The position numbers were made by a program, and so were the translations under genes. Below, one piece after another: positions 1-6,549 of a stretch of DNA of 11,718 bases; the first letter of the stretch is position 1, and each line of letters starts with the position of its first letter. The stretch lies in the NCBI GenBank assembly GCA_030695285.1, contig JAUYTF010000155.1, positions 1 to 11,718 on the forward strand. The letters run 5' to 3'. The notes beneath the pieces were generated by a model. The model saw only the letters and a list, made by a program, of their open reading frames with translations, ran no database searches and was not told where the DNA came from. The DNA comes from Eubacteriales bacterium. GTDB taxonomy: Bacteria; Bacillota; Clostridia; Christensenellales; CAG-138.

Positions 1-356
1 TGCCTGTCTACGATGCGCAGAATCAGATAACCGATCCCGCAGGCGCCGACGCCCATCGCAAGCCCCGCCCAGTCTGCTATCCGGCTGCCGATGAGCACGC
101 CGCCGATGAGCAGCACCAGCGGCACCGCGTAGGCAAGCAGGCTCGCCTGCACCAGGCGCTTCGGGGATAGATCCACCGCAACGCGGTCTCCCTCTTTAGC
201 GCCGACGGTATTGGGCAGCGTGATCTCCATCTCGCTCTCGCCTACGGTCAGGCAAGCGCCACAGTGCGCGCAGGCGGAGCTGCGCAGAAAGCGAATCTGC
301 ACAGAGCCGTTTGTCACAGCCGTCACGAGGCCGATGTGTGCGCCCGCGCTCTCCAA
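1..356 (-). CDS. RseC/MucC-family membrane protein (SoxR-reducing system type), 3' end outside window
   Basis: The first 118 codons are present and the C-terminus lies beyond the left edge. The protein begins at a TTG codon (354-356), chosen because a GGAGGAG ribosome binding site (364-370) lies 7 nt upstream and no nearer ATG fits. A short soluble N-terminal part carries the cysteine cluster SSACAHCGACL (C29, C32, C35). Two hydrophobic segments follow, at about residues 68-90 and 97-116, so it is probably an inner-membrane protein with two helices. This layout, N-terminal Cys motif then two helices, is that of the RseC/MucC family. In proteobacteria members act with Rsx/Rnf-type electron-transfer complexes to reduce SoxR or affect sigma-E. 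The role in Clostridia is unclear, and a redox role is inference. It starts 4 nt after aspS and is probably the last or near-last gene of the T-box-controlled unit. The family call rests on motif and topology only. Confidence 0.75.
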   Translation of the reverse strand, partial: MESAGAHIGLVTAVTNGSVQIRFLRSSACAHCGACLTVGESEMEITLPNTVGAKEGDRVAVDLSPKRLVQASLLAYAVPLVLLIGGVLIGSRIADWAGLAMGVGACGIGYLILRIVDR

Positions 357-360
357 GGCG

Positions 361-2154
361 TTACTCCTCCGCCTTGACGCAGGCGATGCTCAGCTCACGA
401 AGCTGCTTGTCGTCCACGAAATCCGGCGCACCGGTCATCGGGCAGGACGCGTTTTGCACCTTCGGGAAGGCGATGACGTCGCGGATGCTCGTCGATCCAG
501 TGATGATCATAGCGAGGCGGTCGAGCCCGTAAGCCATTCCGCCGTGCGGCGGCGGGCCGAAGCGGAAGGCGTCCATCAGGAAACCGAAACGGTATTCCGC
601 CTGCTCGTCCGTAAAACCCAGCGCGCGGAACATCTTTTTTTGCAGCTCCCGCGAGTGAATACGGATGGAACCGCCGCCGATCTCCACGCCGTTGAGCACA
701 ATGTCGTAGGCTTTTGCGCGGACGCTACCGGGGTCGGTGTCGAGATTCGCCAGATCCTCATCCATTGGGCTCGTAAACGGGTGATGCTTGGCACTGAAGC
801 GTTGCGCTTCCTCATCCCACTCCAGAAGCGGAAATTCCGTCACCCAAAGCAGATGATACTGATCTTTGGCAATCAAGTTGAGTTTTTCCGCGAGTTTCAT
901 GCGCAGCGCACCCAGCGAGGCAAAGACGATATCGTTCACGTCCGCAACGAGGAACAGCACGTCGCCCTGCTCAAAATTGGCAAGCTTGCGCACCGCAGCA
1001 ACCTCGTCCTCGGTGAGGAACTTGAGCACGGGCGAGGCAAGCCCGTCCGCCTTGTCGTTCATCCAAATGAGCCCCTTGGCGCGGTAGGTCTTGACAAACT
1101 CGCCCATCGCGTCAAGTTCTTTACGGGAGAAGTGTTCGCTCGCGCCTTTGGCGTTGACCGCGCGGATGCTGCCGCCGCTTGCCAGCGCGTTTTGGAAGAC
1201 GCTAAACTCGCTGTTTTTGAAGACATCGCTCAGGTCGACCAGCTCCAGGCCAAAGCGCGTATCCGGCTTGTCTGAGCCATAGCGCGCCATAGCTTCTTCA
1301 TACTTGAGGCGCGGCAGCGGCAGCTGAATGTCTACATTCAGCGTATCTTTGAACAGGCGCTGGAGAAATCTTTCGTTGACGAGGCGGATGTCCTCTTCCT
1401 CGACAAACGACATCTCGATGTCAATCTGCGTAAAGTCCGGCTGACGATCGGCGCGCAAATCCTCATCGCGAAAGCAGCGCGCAATCTGGAAATATCGATC
1501 ATATCCCGCGAGCATGAGCAGCTGCTTGAAGAGTTGCGGGCTCTGCGGCAGGGCAAAGAACTTACCGGGATGCACACGGCTGGGCACAAGATAGTCGCGC
1601 GCGCCTTCCGGTGTGCTCTTAGTGAGAATCGGTGTTTCGATCTCGAGGAAATTCTCCGCGTCGAAATATTCCCGCGCGATAAACGCGATCTTATGGCGCA
1701 TGATCAGGTTTTTCTGCATCGCCGGGCGGCGTAGGTCGAGATAGCGGTATTTTAAGCGCAAGAGCTCGTTTGCCTTGCAGTTGTCGGAAATTTCAAATGG
1801 AGTGGTCTCGCTCTCGCTGAGGATCTTAAACTCGCTCACGAGCACTTCCAGCTCGCCGGTGGCCATGTTTTGGTTGATCATGTCGCCCGTGCGCAAGACG
1901 AGTTTGCCGCGCACGGCAAGCACGTATTCCGAGCGAATCGTGCAGGCGCGCGTAAAGTCCGCCTCGCTGAGTGTGTTGCTGTTAAAGACGATCTGCATCA
2001 GCCCCGTGCGGTCACGCATCTGCACAAACACCAGCGCACCAAGGTCACGGCGCACGTTTGCCCAGCCCATGAGGATCACTTCCTTGCCCGCGTCAGCCTT
2101 CGTGAAGTTGCCGCAGTAGTTTGTTCGTTTCCAGCCGCCCAATAGTTCGCTCAT
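361..2154 (-). CDS. aspS: Aspartyl-tRNA synthetase (bacterial type)
   Basis: A complete 597-residue class IIb synthetase, the usual length for bacterial AspRS. It attaches aspartate to tRNA-Asp in the cytoplasm using ATP. Visible parts in order: an N-terminal anticodon-binding OB fold (about 10-110, with RRDLGALVF and MRDRTGL); the motif 1 region (about 169-193, ETPILTKSTPEGARDYL); motif 2 (about 228-245, FRDEDLRADRQPDFTQID); the bacterial GAD insertion (about 285-425); and motif 3 (about 538-553, GMAYGLDRLAMIITG). The ATG has GAGGAG (2165-2170) 10 nt upstream, overlapping the end of hisS, so the two genes are cotranscribed and probably coupled. It is controlled by the T-box leader ahead of hisS. 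Leu38 aligns by eye with the Leu of the tRNA-Asp-specific E. coli enzyme rather than the His of non-discriminating P. aeruginosa AspRS. A second reported determinant (about Asp91 here) matches neither, so Asp/Asn discrimination is unresolved. Confidence 0.97.
   Translation of the reverse strand: MSELLGGWKRTNYCGNFTKADAGKEVILMGWANVRRDLGALVFVQMRDRTGLMQIVFNSNTLSEADFTRACTIRSEYVLAVRGKLVLRTGDMINQNMATGELEVLVSEFKILSESETTPFEISDNCKANELLRLKYRYLDLRRPAMQKNLIMRHKIAFIAREYFDAENFLEIETPILTKSTPEGARDYLVPSRVHPGKFFALPQSPQLFKQLLMLAGYDRYFQIARCFRDEDLRADRQPDFTQIDIEMSFVEEEDIRLVNERFLQRLFKDTLNVDIQLPLPRLKYEEAMARYGSDKPDTRFGLELVDLSDVFKNSEFSVFQNALASGGSIRAVNAKGASEHFSRKELDAMGEFVKTYRAKGLIWMNDKADGLASPVLKFLTEDEVAAVRKLANFEQGDVLFLVADVNDIVFASLGALRMKLAEKLNLIAKDQYHLLWVTEFPLLEWDEEAQRFSAKHHPFTSPMDEDLANLDTDPGSVRAKAYDIVLNGVEIGGGSIRIHSRELQKKMFRALGFTDEQAEYRFGFLMDAFRFGPPPHGGMAYGLDRLAMIITGSTSIRDVIAFPKVQNASCPMTGAPDFVDDKQLRELSIACVKAEE
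364..370 (-). promoter_or_regulatory. Ribosome binding site fixing a TTG start
   Basis: Minus-strand GGAGGAG lies inside the last codons of aspS, 7 nt before a TTG codon at 354-356. It decides the start of the RseC-like gene and implies translational coupling to aspS. Confidence 0.75.
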
Positions 2155-2168
2155 ACGTTATTCGCTCC

Positions 2169-3431
2169 TCATCTGATCAATTTCAGAATGCGCTCCGCGT
2201 CCAGCGCGGTTGTGGTCTCGGTTCCGTCGCTCATACGTTTGAGCTTAGCTTCGCTTTTGTCAAGCTCATCGCTGCCGAGCACGAGTACATAGCTTGCGCC
2301 GACCTTGTCGGCATACTTCAGTTGCGCCTTGACGCTGCGCCCGATGTGGTCAATCTCCACCTTTGCGCCCATCTTTCGCAGGCCGTTTGCCAGCAGAAAC
2401 GCTTTTTCTTCCGCTTCCGGCCCCATGGAGGCGATGTAGAGATCGTATCGCACAGGTTTTTCAATCTTGTAGCCGGTGTTTTCGAGCACGAGCAGCAGCC
2501 GCTCCATACCGAGCCCAAAGCCGACGCCCGGCGTGTGCGGCCCTCCGATCTCCTCGACCAGTCCGTCATATCGTCCGCCGCCGCAGACCGCGCTCTGGGA
2601 GCCAATGCTCTCCGAGGTGATCTCAAACACGGTCTTGGTGTAGTAGTCTAAGCCCCGTACCAGTCGCGGGTCAATGACGTAGCGAATGCCCATACCGTCG
2701 AGCAGCTTTAGCAGCGTCGTTTGATGATCGCGGCATTCGTAGCAGAGATGATCGCTAATGACCGGCGCCGCGTTTGCGATCTTCTGGCAGCTCTCCACCT
2801 TGCAGTCCAGCACGCGCAGCGGGTTTTGTTCAAAGCGCACCTTGCAGGTCTCGCAGAGCTCGTCGTAGTGTCCGCGCAGATAGTCTTTGAGCACCTCGTG
2901 ATAGTGCGGGCGACACTTGGAGTCACCGATGCTGTTGAGGCGAACAGTCAGTCCACCGCAGCCGAGGCTAGAGAGCAGCTCGGTCGCCACCGCGATGCAT
3001 TCCGCGTCCGCGCTGGGTTTGGCGGAGCCGAAAAACTCCACGCCAAACTGGTGATGCTCGCGCAGTCTCCCCGCTTGCGGGCGTTCATAACGAAACACGG
3101 GGTTATAGAGGTAAAACATCTTCGTGGGCTGCGTTTCACCAAAGAGGTTGTTCTCTACGAACATGCGCACCACGCCTGCTGTGCCTTCCGGCTTGAGCGT
3201 AACGGAGCGTTCCCCCTTGTCCTGAAAGGTATACATCTCTTTTTGCACGATGTCCGTCGTCTCGCCTACTCCGCGCAAAAACAGCTCGGTATGCTCAAAC
3301 ACGGGTGTGCGCGCTTCCAAAAAACCATATTTTTTAACGATATCCCGAATCCGCGCTTCCAGAAACTGCCACTGGTAGCTCTGCTCCGGGAGTACGTCCT
3401 TCGTTCCCTTCGGGGCCTTAAAGGCTGCCAT
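2169..3431 (-). CDS. hisS: Histidyl-tRNA synthetase
   Basis: A complete 420-residue class IIa synthetase that charges tRNA-His in the cytoplasm. It starts KAPKGTKDVLP, the typical HisRS N-terminus. Motif 2 is at about 112-134 (FRYERPQAGRLREHHQFG). The histidine-specific HisA motif is at 256-270 (RLVRGLDYYTKTVFE), motif 3 is at about 302-316 (GVGFGLGMERLLLVL), and a C-terminal anticodon-binding domain covers about 328-420. The start at 3429-3431 is chosen because GGAGGT (3437-3442) lies 5 nt upstream and the protein then begins where the family does. A TTG 19 codons further up (3486-3488) is open but lacks a site and adds non-family sequence. The region 193-233 carries six cysteines (193, 196, 210, 215, 230, 233), which could bind a metal. 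The stop overlaps the aspS ribosome binding site. It is the first gene after the T-box terminator. Confidence 0.97.
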   Translation of the reverse strand: MAAFKAPKGTKDVLPEQSYQWQFLEARIRDIVKKYGFLEARTPVFEHTELFLRGVGETTDIVQKEMYTFQDKGERSVTLKPEGTAGVVRMFVENNLFGETQPTKMFYLYNPVFRYERPQAGRLREHHQFGVEFFGSAKPSADAECIAVATELLSSLGCGGLTVRLNSIGDSKCRPHYHEVLKDYLRGHYDELCETCKVRFEQNPLRVLDCKVESCQKIANAAPVISDHLCYECRDHQTTLLKLLDGMGIRYVIDPRLVRGLDYYTKTVFEITSESIGSQSAVCGGGRYDGLVEEIGGPHTPGVGFGLGMERLLLVLENTGYKIEKPVRYDLYIASMGPEAEEKAFLLANGLRKMGAKVEIDHIGRSVKAQLKYADKVGASYVLVLGSDELDKSEAKLKRMSDGTETTTALDAERILKLIR

Positions 3432-3436
3432 AACCG

Positions 3437-3442
3437 ACCTCC
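3437..3442 (-). promoter_or_regulatory. Ribosome binding site of hisS
   Basis: Minus-strand GGAGGT lies 5 nt before the ATG at 3429-3431. It selects the 420-residue start over the upstream TTG. Confidence 0.8.
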
Positions 3443-3516
3443 ATGTCTCTTCCGTCATCGTTGCGCGATCTGAGCGCATGATTCTCAAAAATCCGGCCTA
3501 ATCGACACGATAAATC

Positions 3517-3525
3517 ATTATACCA
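3517..3525 (-). promoter_or_regulatory. Candidate extended -10 promoter downstream of the T-box terminator
   Basis: On the minus strand TGGTATAAT gives a perfect -10 hexamer (3517-3522) with an extended -10 TG one base upstream. No recognisable -35 is found at 16-19 nt. A start near 3510 would make a hisS-aspS mRNA with a leader of about 80 nt that lacks the T-box. It is a sequence match only. Confidence 0.35.
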
Positions 3526-3539
3526 GAAAAACGGTATAA
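3518..3539. repeat. Perfect 7-bp inverted repeat between the T-box terminator and hisS
   Basis: TTATACC (3518-3524) and GGTATAA (3533-3539) are exact inverted copies separated by 8 nt. The repeat overlaps the last bases of the terminator U-tract on one side and a candidate extended -10 element on the other. It could be an operator, a short RNA hairpin, or chance in an AT-rich stretch. Confidence 0.5.
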
Positions 3540-3578
3540 AAAAAGCAGGTTCCGTTCCTCTAGGGACGGGAAACCCGC
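3538..3578 (-). terminator. T-box regulated intrinsic terminator
   Basis: The minus-strand RNA forms a long hairpin (3545-3578). The outer stem GCGGGUU pairs with AACCUGC and the inner part pairs with small bulges. A run of seven U (3538-3544) follows directly. Its 5' arm shares 3562-3578 with the antiterminator, so the two folds exclude each other, as expected of a T-box transcription-attenuation switch. Confidence 0.9.
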
Positions 3579-3589
3579 GGTGCCACCCT
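3562..3589 (-). promoter_or_regulatory. T-box motif and antiterminator
   Basis: Minus-strand AGGGTGGCACCGCGG (3575-3589) matches the T-box consensus AGGGUGGNACCGCGG. The fold has helix A1 (AGGG 3586-3589 with CCCU 3562-3565), the 7-nt bulge UGGCACC (3579-3585), and helix A2 (GCGGG 3574-3578 with CCCGU 3566-3570). The bulge pairs with the 3' end of uncharged tRNA. The variable base is C (3582), which predicts a tRNA with discriminator base G73. Confidence 0.93.
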
Positions 3590-3806
3590 GATTGAACGAA
3601 CCGGCAACCGTTGCCGCGTTCCTTCCGCTCTATTTCCGTTAACGCCGGTTCTACGTCGCGGCTTCGGGCGACTTTTTCGCCTTTGGACTGCGCGGTTCGC
3701 GGGTGCCGTTCATCCGACGCTCGTTTGCGAAACTTTCACCAACCGTTTCGCTCTCTTTTGCGATCTCGTCCAGACTACTCTCCCGTTCCCAACCTGTTTC
3801 TAGCAC

Positions 3807-3835
3807 ATTATAACGATGCGCGTTCCCGCTGTCAA
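3807..3835 (-). promoter_or_regulatory. Perfect-consensus sigma-A promoter of the T-box hisS-aspS unit
   Basis: On the minus strand the -35 is TTGACA (3830-3835), the spacer is exactly 17 nt and the -10 is TATAAT (3807-3812). Transcription should start near 3800, just before stem I of the T-box. It lies 36 nt after the hemZ stop. A full consensus promoter suits a unit whose output is set afterwards by attenuation. Confidence 0.92.
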
Positions 3836-3871
3836 TCGTTTCCGGAACCCGAAACAAGGTTTTTCACGGAA

Positions 3872-5326
3872 TCAGCGGAAAAACGCAGATTTATCCGCAA
3901 TCAGCCGGTCGAGCTTATCGAGATATGTGGGCACATCCTTCGGGCTTGGCAAGCGCTCGATGCGGTTCTCTCCGCCAAACACGCGCTTGGTCATCGTCCC
4001 CGCCCCGTGAGAAAGGATACTCGCGATCTCCTCCATCATATCGATGTTATAGACGCATTCTTTCCCCGGCAACGCATATCCGACGTTCTCCAGGTTTCCG
4101 CTCATGTATTTCTGACGATACATGTAATAGGGGTTCATGCCCATCTGTTCAGCGCAACCCGCGCCGATTTTTATCATCTCCTCCGCCTGCGCCGCGCTGG
4201 CAAGCGTATGCTCGTACAGCTCCTTTTTGAGCGAAGAGGAGCGCTTGATGGCGAGCGAATGCACAGTCAGGTTGTCCGGCTTGAGACGCAGTATCGCGTC
4301 GCAGCTTCTTTGCATATCCTCCGCCGACTCACCCGGCAGACCCGCGATGAGATCCATATTGATCGAATGAAACCCGATCTCGCGCGCTAGCTCGTAAACG
4401 CGCACGATATCCTCCGCGGTGTGGCTTCTGCCGACGCGGCGCAGGGTTTCGTCGTTCATCGTCTGCGGGTTGATTGAGATGCGGTCGATACCAAGGCGCT
4501 TGAGCACCAGAAGCTTTTCGCGGTCGATGGTATCCGGCCTTCCCGCCTCCACCGTCGCCTCATCGCCAAAGCCGCCGTATTGTTTAAGCACGAACGAGAG
4601 TATCTCGTCGAGTTGACTTGCGCTGAGCACGGTTGGCGTGCCACCGCCCATGTAAAACGAGCGCACGCGAAAGCCGTTCTCGCGCACAAGCCTTGCGCCC
4701 GCCGCGATATCGAGCTGAAGTGAGATGAGATACTGCGTGAGGCGATCCTGTTTGCCCAGCACCTCGCTTGGAAACGAGCAATACAGGCACTTGGTTTTGC
4801 AAAATGGAATGCCGATATAGATGTCAATCTCGTTTGACTGAACCGAGCGGATAAACGGTTCCTGCACCGCGCAGATGCGCGCAGCAAGGTCGGTCTTTTC
4901 CGGCGAAACGTCGAATACATCGCGAAACATCCGCTGCGCTTCATTTTCGCCCGCTTGCGCAATCTCGCGAAAGAGCTTAGTCGGGCGAATGCCGGTAAGC
5001 GACCCCCAAGGCGTTGAAACATCGGGATACAGGCGCTTGAGCAAATGATAGCACGCGAGCTTCAGCGCGCGCTTTTCCAGCTTCTTGATGGTGCGCGCGG
5101 AGGCGCACTCCGGTAGATCGAAGGCTTCTGTTTCCAGCAACTCGCCCGCTTTGGCGAAAGCCGTATAGCGTGTCCCGTCGCTGATGAGTCGCAAATCAAA
5201 GATCCGTTCAGCGGATGCAGGATCGATCTCTTCTAATAGCGCAATCTCCGCTAAACTGAGAAAAAGCCGAATTTCTTCGGCTATGTCGTTTCGATATTCG
5301 GTTCGGTTGGTGGAAATCGCGATCAT
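3872..5326 (-). CDS. hemZ: HemZ-type radical SAM protein (coproporphyrinogen dehydrogenase-like)
   Basis: A complete 484-residue protein close to HemZ in length. An N-terminal region of about 165 residues (including WGSLTGIRPTKLFREI at 107-122) precedes a radical SAM core. The core carries GIPFCKTKCLYCSFPS, whose CxxxCxxC cysteines C176, C180 and C183 would hold a 4Fe-4S cluster, and MGGGTPTVL (226-234), the SAM-binding glycine motif. The tail has NPYYMYRQKYMSGNLENVGY (398-417), typical of HemZ. HemZ is annotated as an oxygen-independent coproporphyrinogen III oxidase homologue, but clostridia that lack a full haem pathway also carry it, so the reaction here is uncertain. The ATG lies 6 nt after the stop of the hydrolase gene with only a weak ribosome binding site, so translation is probably coupled. 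No terminator is seen after it. The T-box promoter follows at once. Confidence 0.92.
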   Translation of the reverse strand: MIAISTNRTEYRNDIAEEIRLFLSLAEIALLEEIDPASAERIFDLRLISDGTRYTAFAKAGELLETEAFDLPECASARTIKKLEKRALKLACYHLLKRLYPDVSTPWGSLTGIRPTKLFREIAQAGENEAQRMFRDVFDVSPEKTDLAARICAVQEPFIRSVQSNEIDIYIGIPFCKTKCLYCSFPSEVLGKQDRLTQYLISLQLDIAAGARLVRENGFRVRSFYMGGGTPTVLSASQLDEILSFVLKQYGGFGDEATVEAGRPDTIDREKLLVLKRLGIDRISINPQTMNDETLRRVGRSHTAEDIVRVYELAREIGFHSINMDLIAGLPGESAEDMQRSCDAILRLKPDNLTVHSLAIKRSSSLKKELYEHTLASAAQAEEMIKIGAGCAEQMGMNPYYMYRQKYMSGNLENVGYALPGKECVYNIDMMEEIASILSHGAGTMTKRVFGGENRIERLPSPKDVPTYLDKLDRLIADKSAFFR

Positions 5327-5332
5327 GCTTTG

Positions 5333-5977
5333 TTACCAGCCGCGTCTTCGGCGCATCGCGACGAATGGATTGTTGCGCCGCTCATATTCCAGCGTGGTAT
5401 CCTCTTCGTGACCGCAGTAAACGTCAAAGTCGCCCTCGAGCGGAAAGAGCTTGTCTGCGATGGAATGAAACAGCTCCTTCTCGTTGCCGCCGGGAAAGTC
5501 CGTTCTGCCCGCGCCCTCCATAAAAAGTGTGTCTCCCACGAAGAGCTTTCTATCGCTCTTGAGCACGTAGCAAACGCCGCCTTTGGTGTGTCCCGGCGTG
5601 TGGATGACGTCGAATGAAAGCCCCGCGAGCGTCAGCGTTTCGCCGCCTTGCAGCAAAACATCAGGCTCAACTGGCTTGATCATGCCGCCGGTCAGCACAG
5701 CGAGGCTGACGCGGTTGCTCTGGAGCATACCCGCGTCCGCTTCATGGATGTGTACCTTCGCGCCGAACTGATTTTTGAGCGCAAACACTCCGCCGATGTG
5801 GTCGAAATGCCCGTGCGTGAGTAGCACAGCGACGCAGCTTTTGCCGTCTCGTGCTAGCGCATCCAGTGCGGGCTGTGCTTCGCCGGGGTCGATGACCACG
5901 ACGTCATTCGTGCCGTCCGTGCCGAGTATATAGATGTGCTCGTCTAGCGAGCCGCTTGTGATCTGTCGAAAATACAT
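5333..5977 (-). CDS. Metallo-beta-lactamase-fold hydrolase (glyoxalase II-like)
   Basis: A complete 214-residue single-domain cytoplasmic protein of the glyoxalase II-like branch of the metallo-beta-lactamase superfamily. Metal ligands are visible: THGHFDH at 54-60 (H55, H57, D59, H60), H130 in HTPGHTKGG, D149 in VGDTLF and H190 in CGHEED. All sites for a two-metal centre are therefore present. Members hydrolyse thioesters such as S-lactoylglutathione or act on related substrates; the substrate here cannot be read. The second of two adjacent ATGs (5975-5977) is chosen because GAGGT (5984-5988) lies 6 nt from it but only 3 nt from the first. The 125 nt upstream, after dtd, show no convincing promoter or terminator, only a small dyad (5999-6011). 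It is linked to hemZ, a pairing common in Clostridia from memory. Confidence 0.92.
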   Translation of the reverse strand: MYFRQITSGSLDEHIYILGTDGTNDVVVIDPGEAQPALDALARDGKSCVAVLLTHGHFDHIGGVFALKNQFGAKVHIHEADAGMLQSNRVSLAVLTGGMIKPVEPDVLLQGGETLTLAGLSFDVIHTPGHTKGGVCYVLKSDRKLFVGDTLFMEGAGRTDFPGGNEKELFHSIADKLFPLEGDFDVYCGHEEDTTLEYERRNNPFVAMRRRRGW

Positions 5978-5983
5978 CATTAC

Positions 5984-5988
5984 ACCTC
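5984..5988 (-). promoter_or_regulatory. Ribosome binding site of the metallo-hydrolase gene
   Basis: Minus-strand GAGGT lies 6 nt before the second of two tandem ATG codons. It favours the start at 5977 over 5980 and over the ATG at 6013. Confidence 0.6.
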
Positions 5989-6102
5989 TTGACTCTAAGC
6001 ATATCGTATGCATGCCCCTATTAGCAAGCCGCGTCTTATGAAAAGATCTGTTTGGAGCTGGGCAATATCATGCTTAAGCCGTTGCAGACAAACCCTATCG
6101 TA

Positions 6103-6549
6103 TTAGAAGCTCTTTTTCGAATCCAGCAATATCGTGTGCGGTCCGTCGTTGACAAGCCGCACTTGCATCATTGCCTGAAACACGCCGTGCTGAACGGGCA
6201 CGCTCTCGCCTATCCGCGCAAGCGCCGCTTGATAGAGGGGAATCGCCTGCTCCGGCCGGGCGGCTTTGATGTAGCTCGGGCGCTTGCCCTTTCTCGCGTC
6301 CGCGCAGAGGGTGAACTGGGACACCAGCAGCACGCTGCCGGAGATATCGCAAACAGAGAGATTGGGAATCTCGTTCTCGTCGTCAAACACGCGAAGGCCT
6401 GTCACCTTGTCGCAGATATAATTCAGATCCGCGACAGTGTCCCCTTCTTCAATGCCTAAAAACACGACGAGACCGCGCCCGATCTCGCCGACGATTTGTC
6501 CTTCTACGATAACCTGCGCTTCGGTGGTGCGCTGAATGACTGCCCTCAT
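6103..6549 (-). CDS. dtd: D-aminoacyl-tRNA deacylase
   Basis: A complete 148-residue protein, the normal size of DTD. It is a homodimeric enzyme that removes D-amino acids (and glycine mischarged on tRNA-Ala) from tRNA, so it clears products of synthetase errors. It begins MRAVIQR as the family does. The active-site motif SQFTL is at 77-81 (T80 at the usual catalytic position), and the Gly-cisPro motif lies in NDGPHT (134-139). The residue after GP is histidine where I expect valine or phenylalanine. AGGAG (6562-6566) lies a rather long 12 nt from the start, and an out-of-frame ATG (6557-6559) sits between them. It lies 54 nt after rel with no terminator between them. The rel-dtd pairing is common in Firmicutes. 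Confidence 0.95.
   Translation of the reverse strand: MRAVIQRTTEAQVIVEGQIVGEIGRGLVVFLGIEEGDTVADLNYICDKVTGLRVFDDENEIPNLSVCDISGSVLLVSQFTLCADARKGKRPSYIKAARPEQAIPLYQAALARIGESVPVQHGVFQAMMQVRLVNDGPHTILLDSKKSF

Larger units (their letters stand above)
3538..3800 (-). ncRNA. T-box riboswitch leader of hisS-aspS
   Basis: This is a leader RNA of about 260 nt that senses an uncharged tRNA and controls read-through into hisS-aspS. Visible parts in order: a stem I base (GGUU/AACC and CGGG/CCCG, 3782-3794 with 3694-3703); an AGUA-type loop-E strand (3775-3780) facing GAA (3709-3711) at the specifier loop; a distal hairpin GCGAAAC/GUUUCGC (3727-3751) with the typical GGUUGGUGAAA loop, preceded by an AGAGAG bulge region; a small hairpin (3667-3681); a stem III hairpin (3598-3622); then the T-box antiterminator and terminator. 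The specifier region reads UGAACGGCACC (3702-3712). Possible codons are AAC (Asn), CGG (Arg), GGC (Gly) and CAC (His); GAC or GAU (Asp) is absent. The C in the T-box bulge fits tRNAs with G73 (Asp, Asn and others) and not His (C73) or Gly (U73). The T-box identity is secure, but the sensed tRNA is not. Confidence 0.93.

Noticed and set aside
211..1275. Long plus-strand open frame (354 codons) opposite aspS
   Set aside because: It is a mirror of the aspS reading frame in GC-rich DNA, with no family motifs and no ribosome binding site. The minus-strand gene is certain.
2721..3473. Plus-strand open frame (250 codons) opposite hisS
   Set aside because: Shadow frame of hisS; no recognisable protein features.
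3836..3871. Terminator after hemZ
   Set aside because: Only short complementary stretches occur and there is no U-tract, so I see no intrinsic terminator here.
3611..4390. Plus-strand open frame (259 codons) over the T-box and the 3' end of hemZ
   Set aside because: It runs antisense to the structured T-box RNA and hemZ, has odd composition and no initiation signal.
5978..6102. Possible promoter (TTGCTA...TATGCT) and small dyad GCATA-N3-TATGC before the metallo-hydrolase gene
   Set aside because: The -35 and -10 matches are weak (4 of 6 each) and the predicted start would fall on the ribosome binding site. The 5-bp dyad is too short to interpret.
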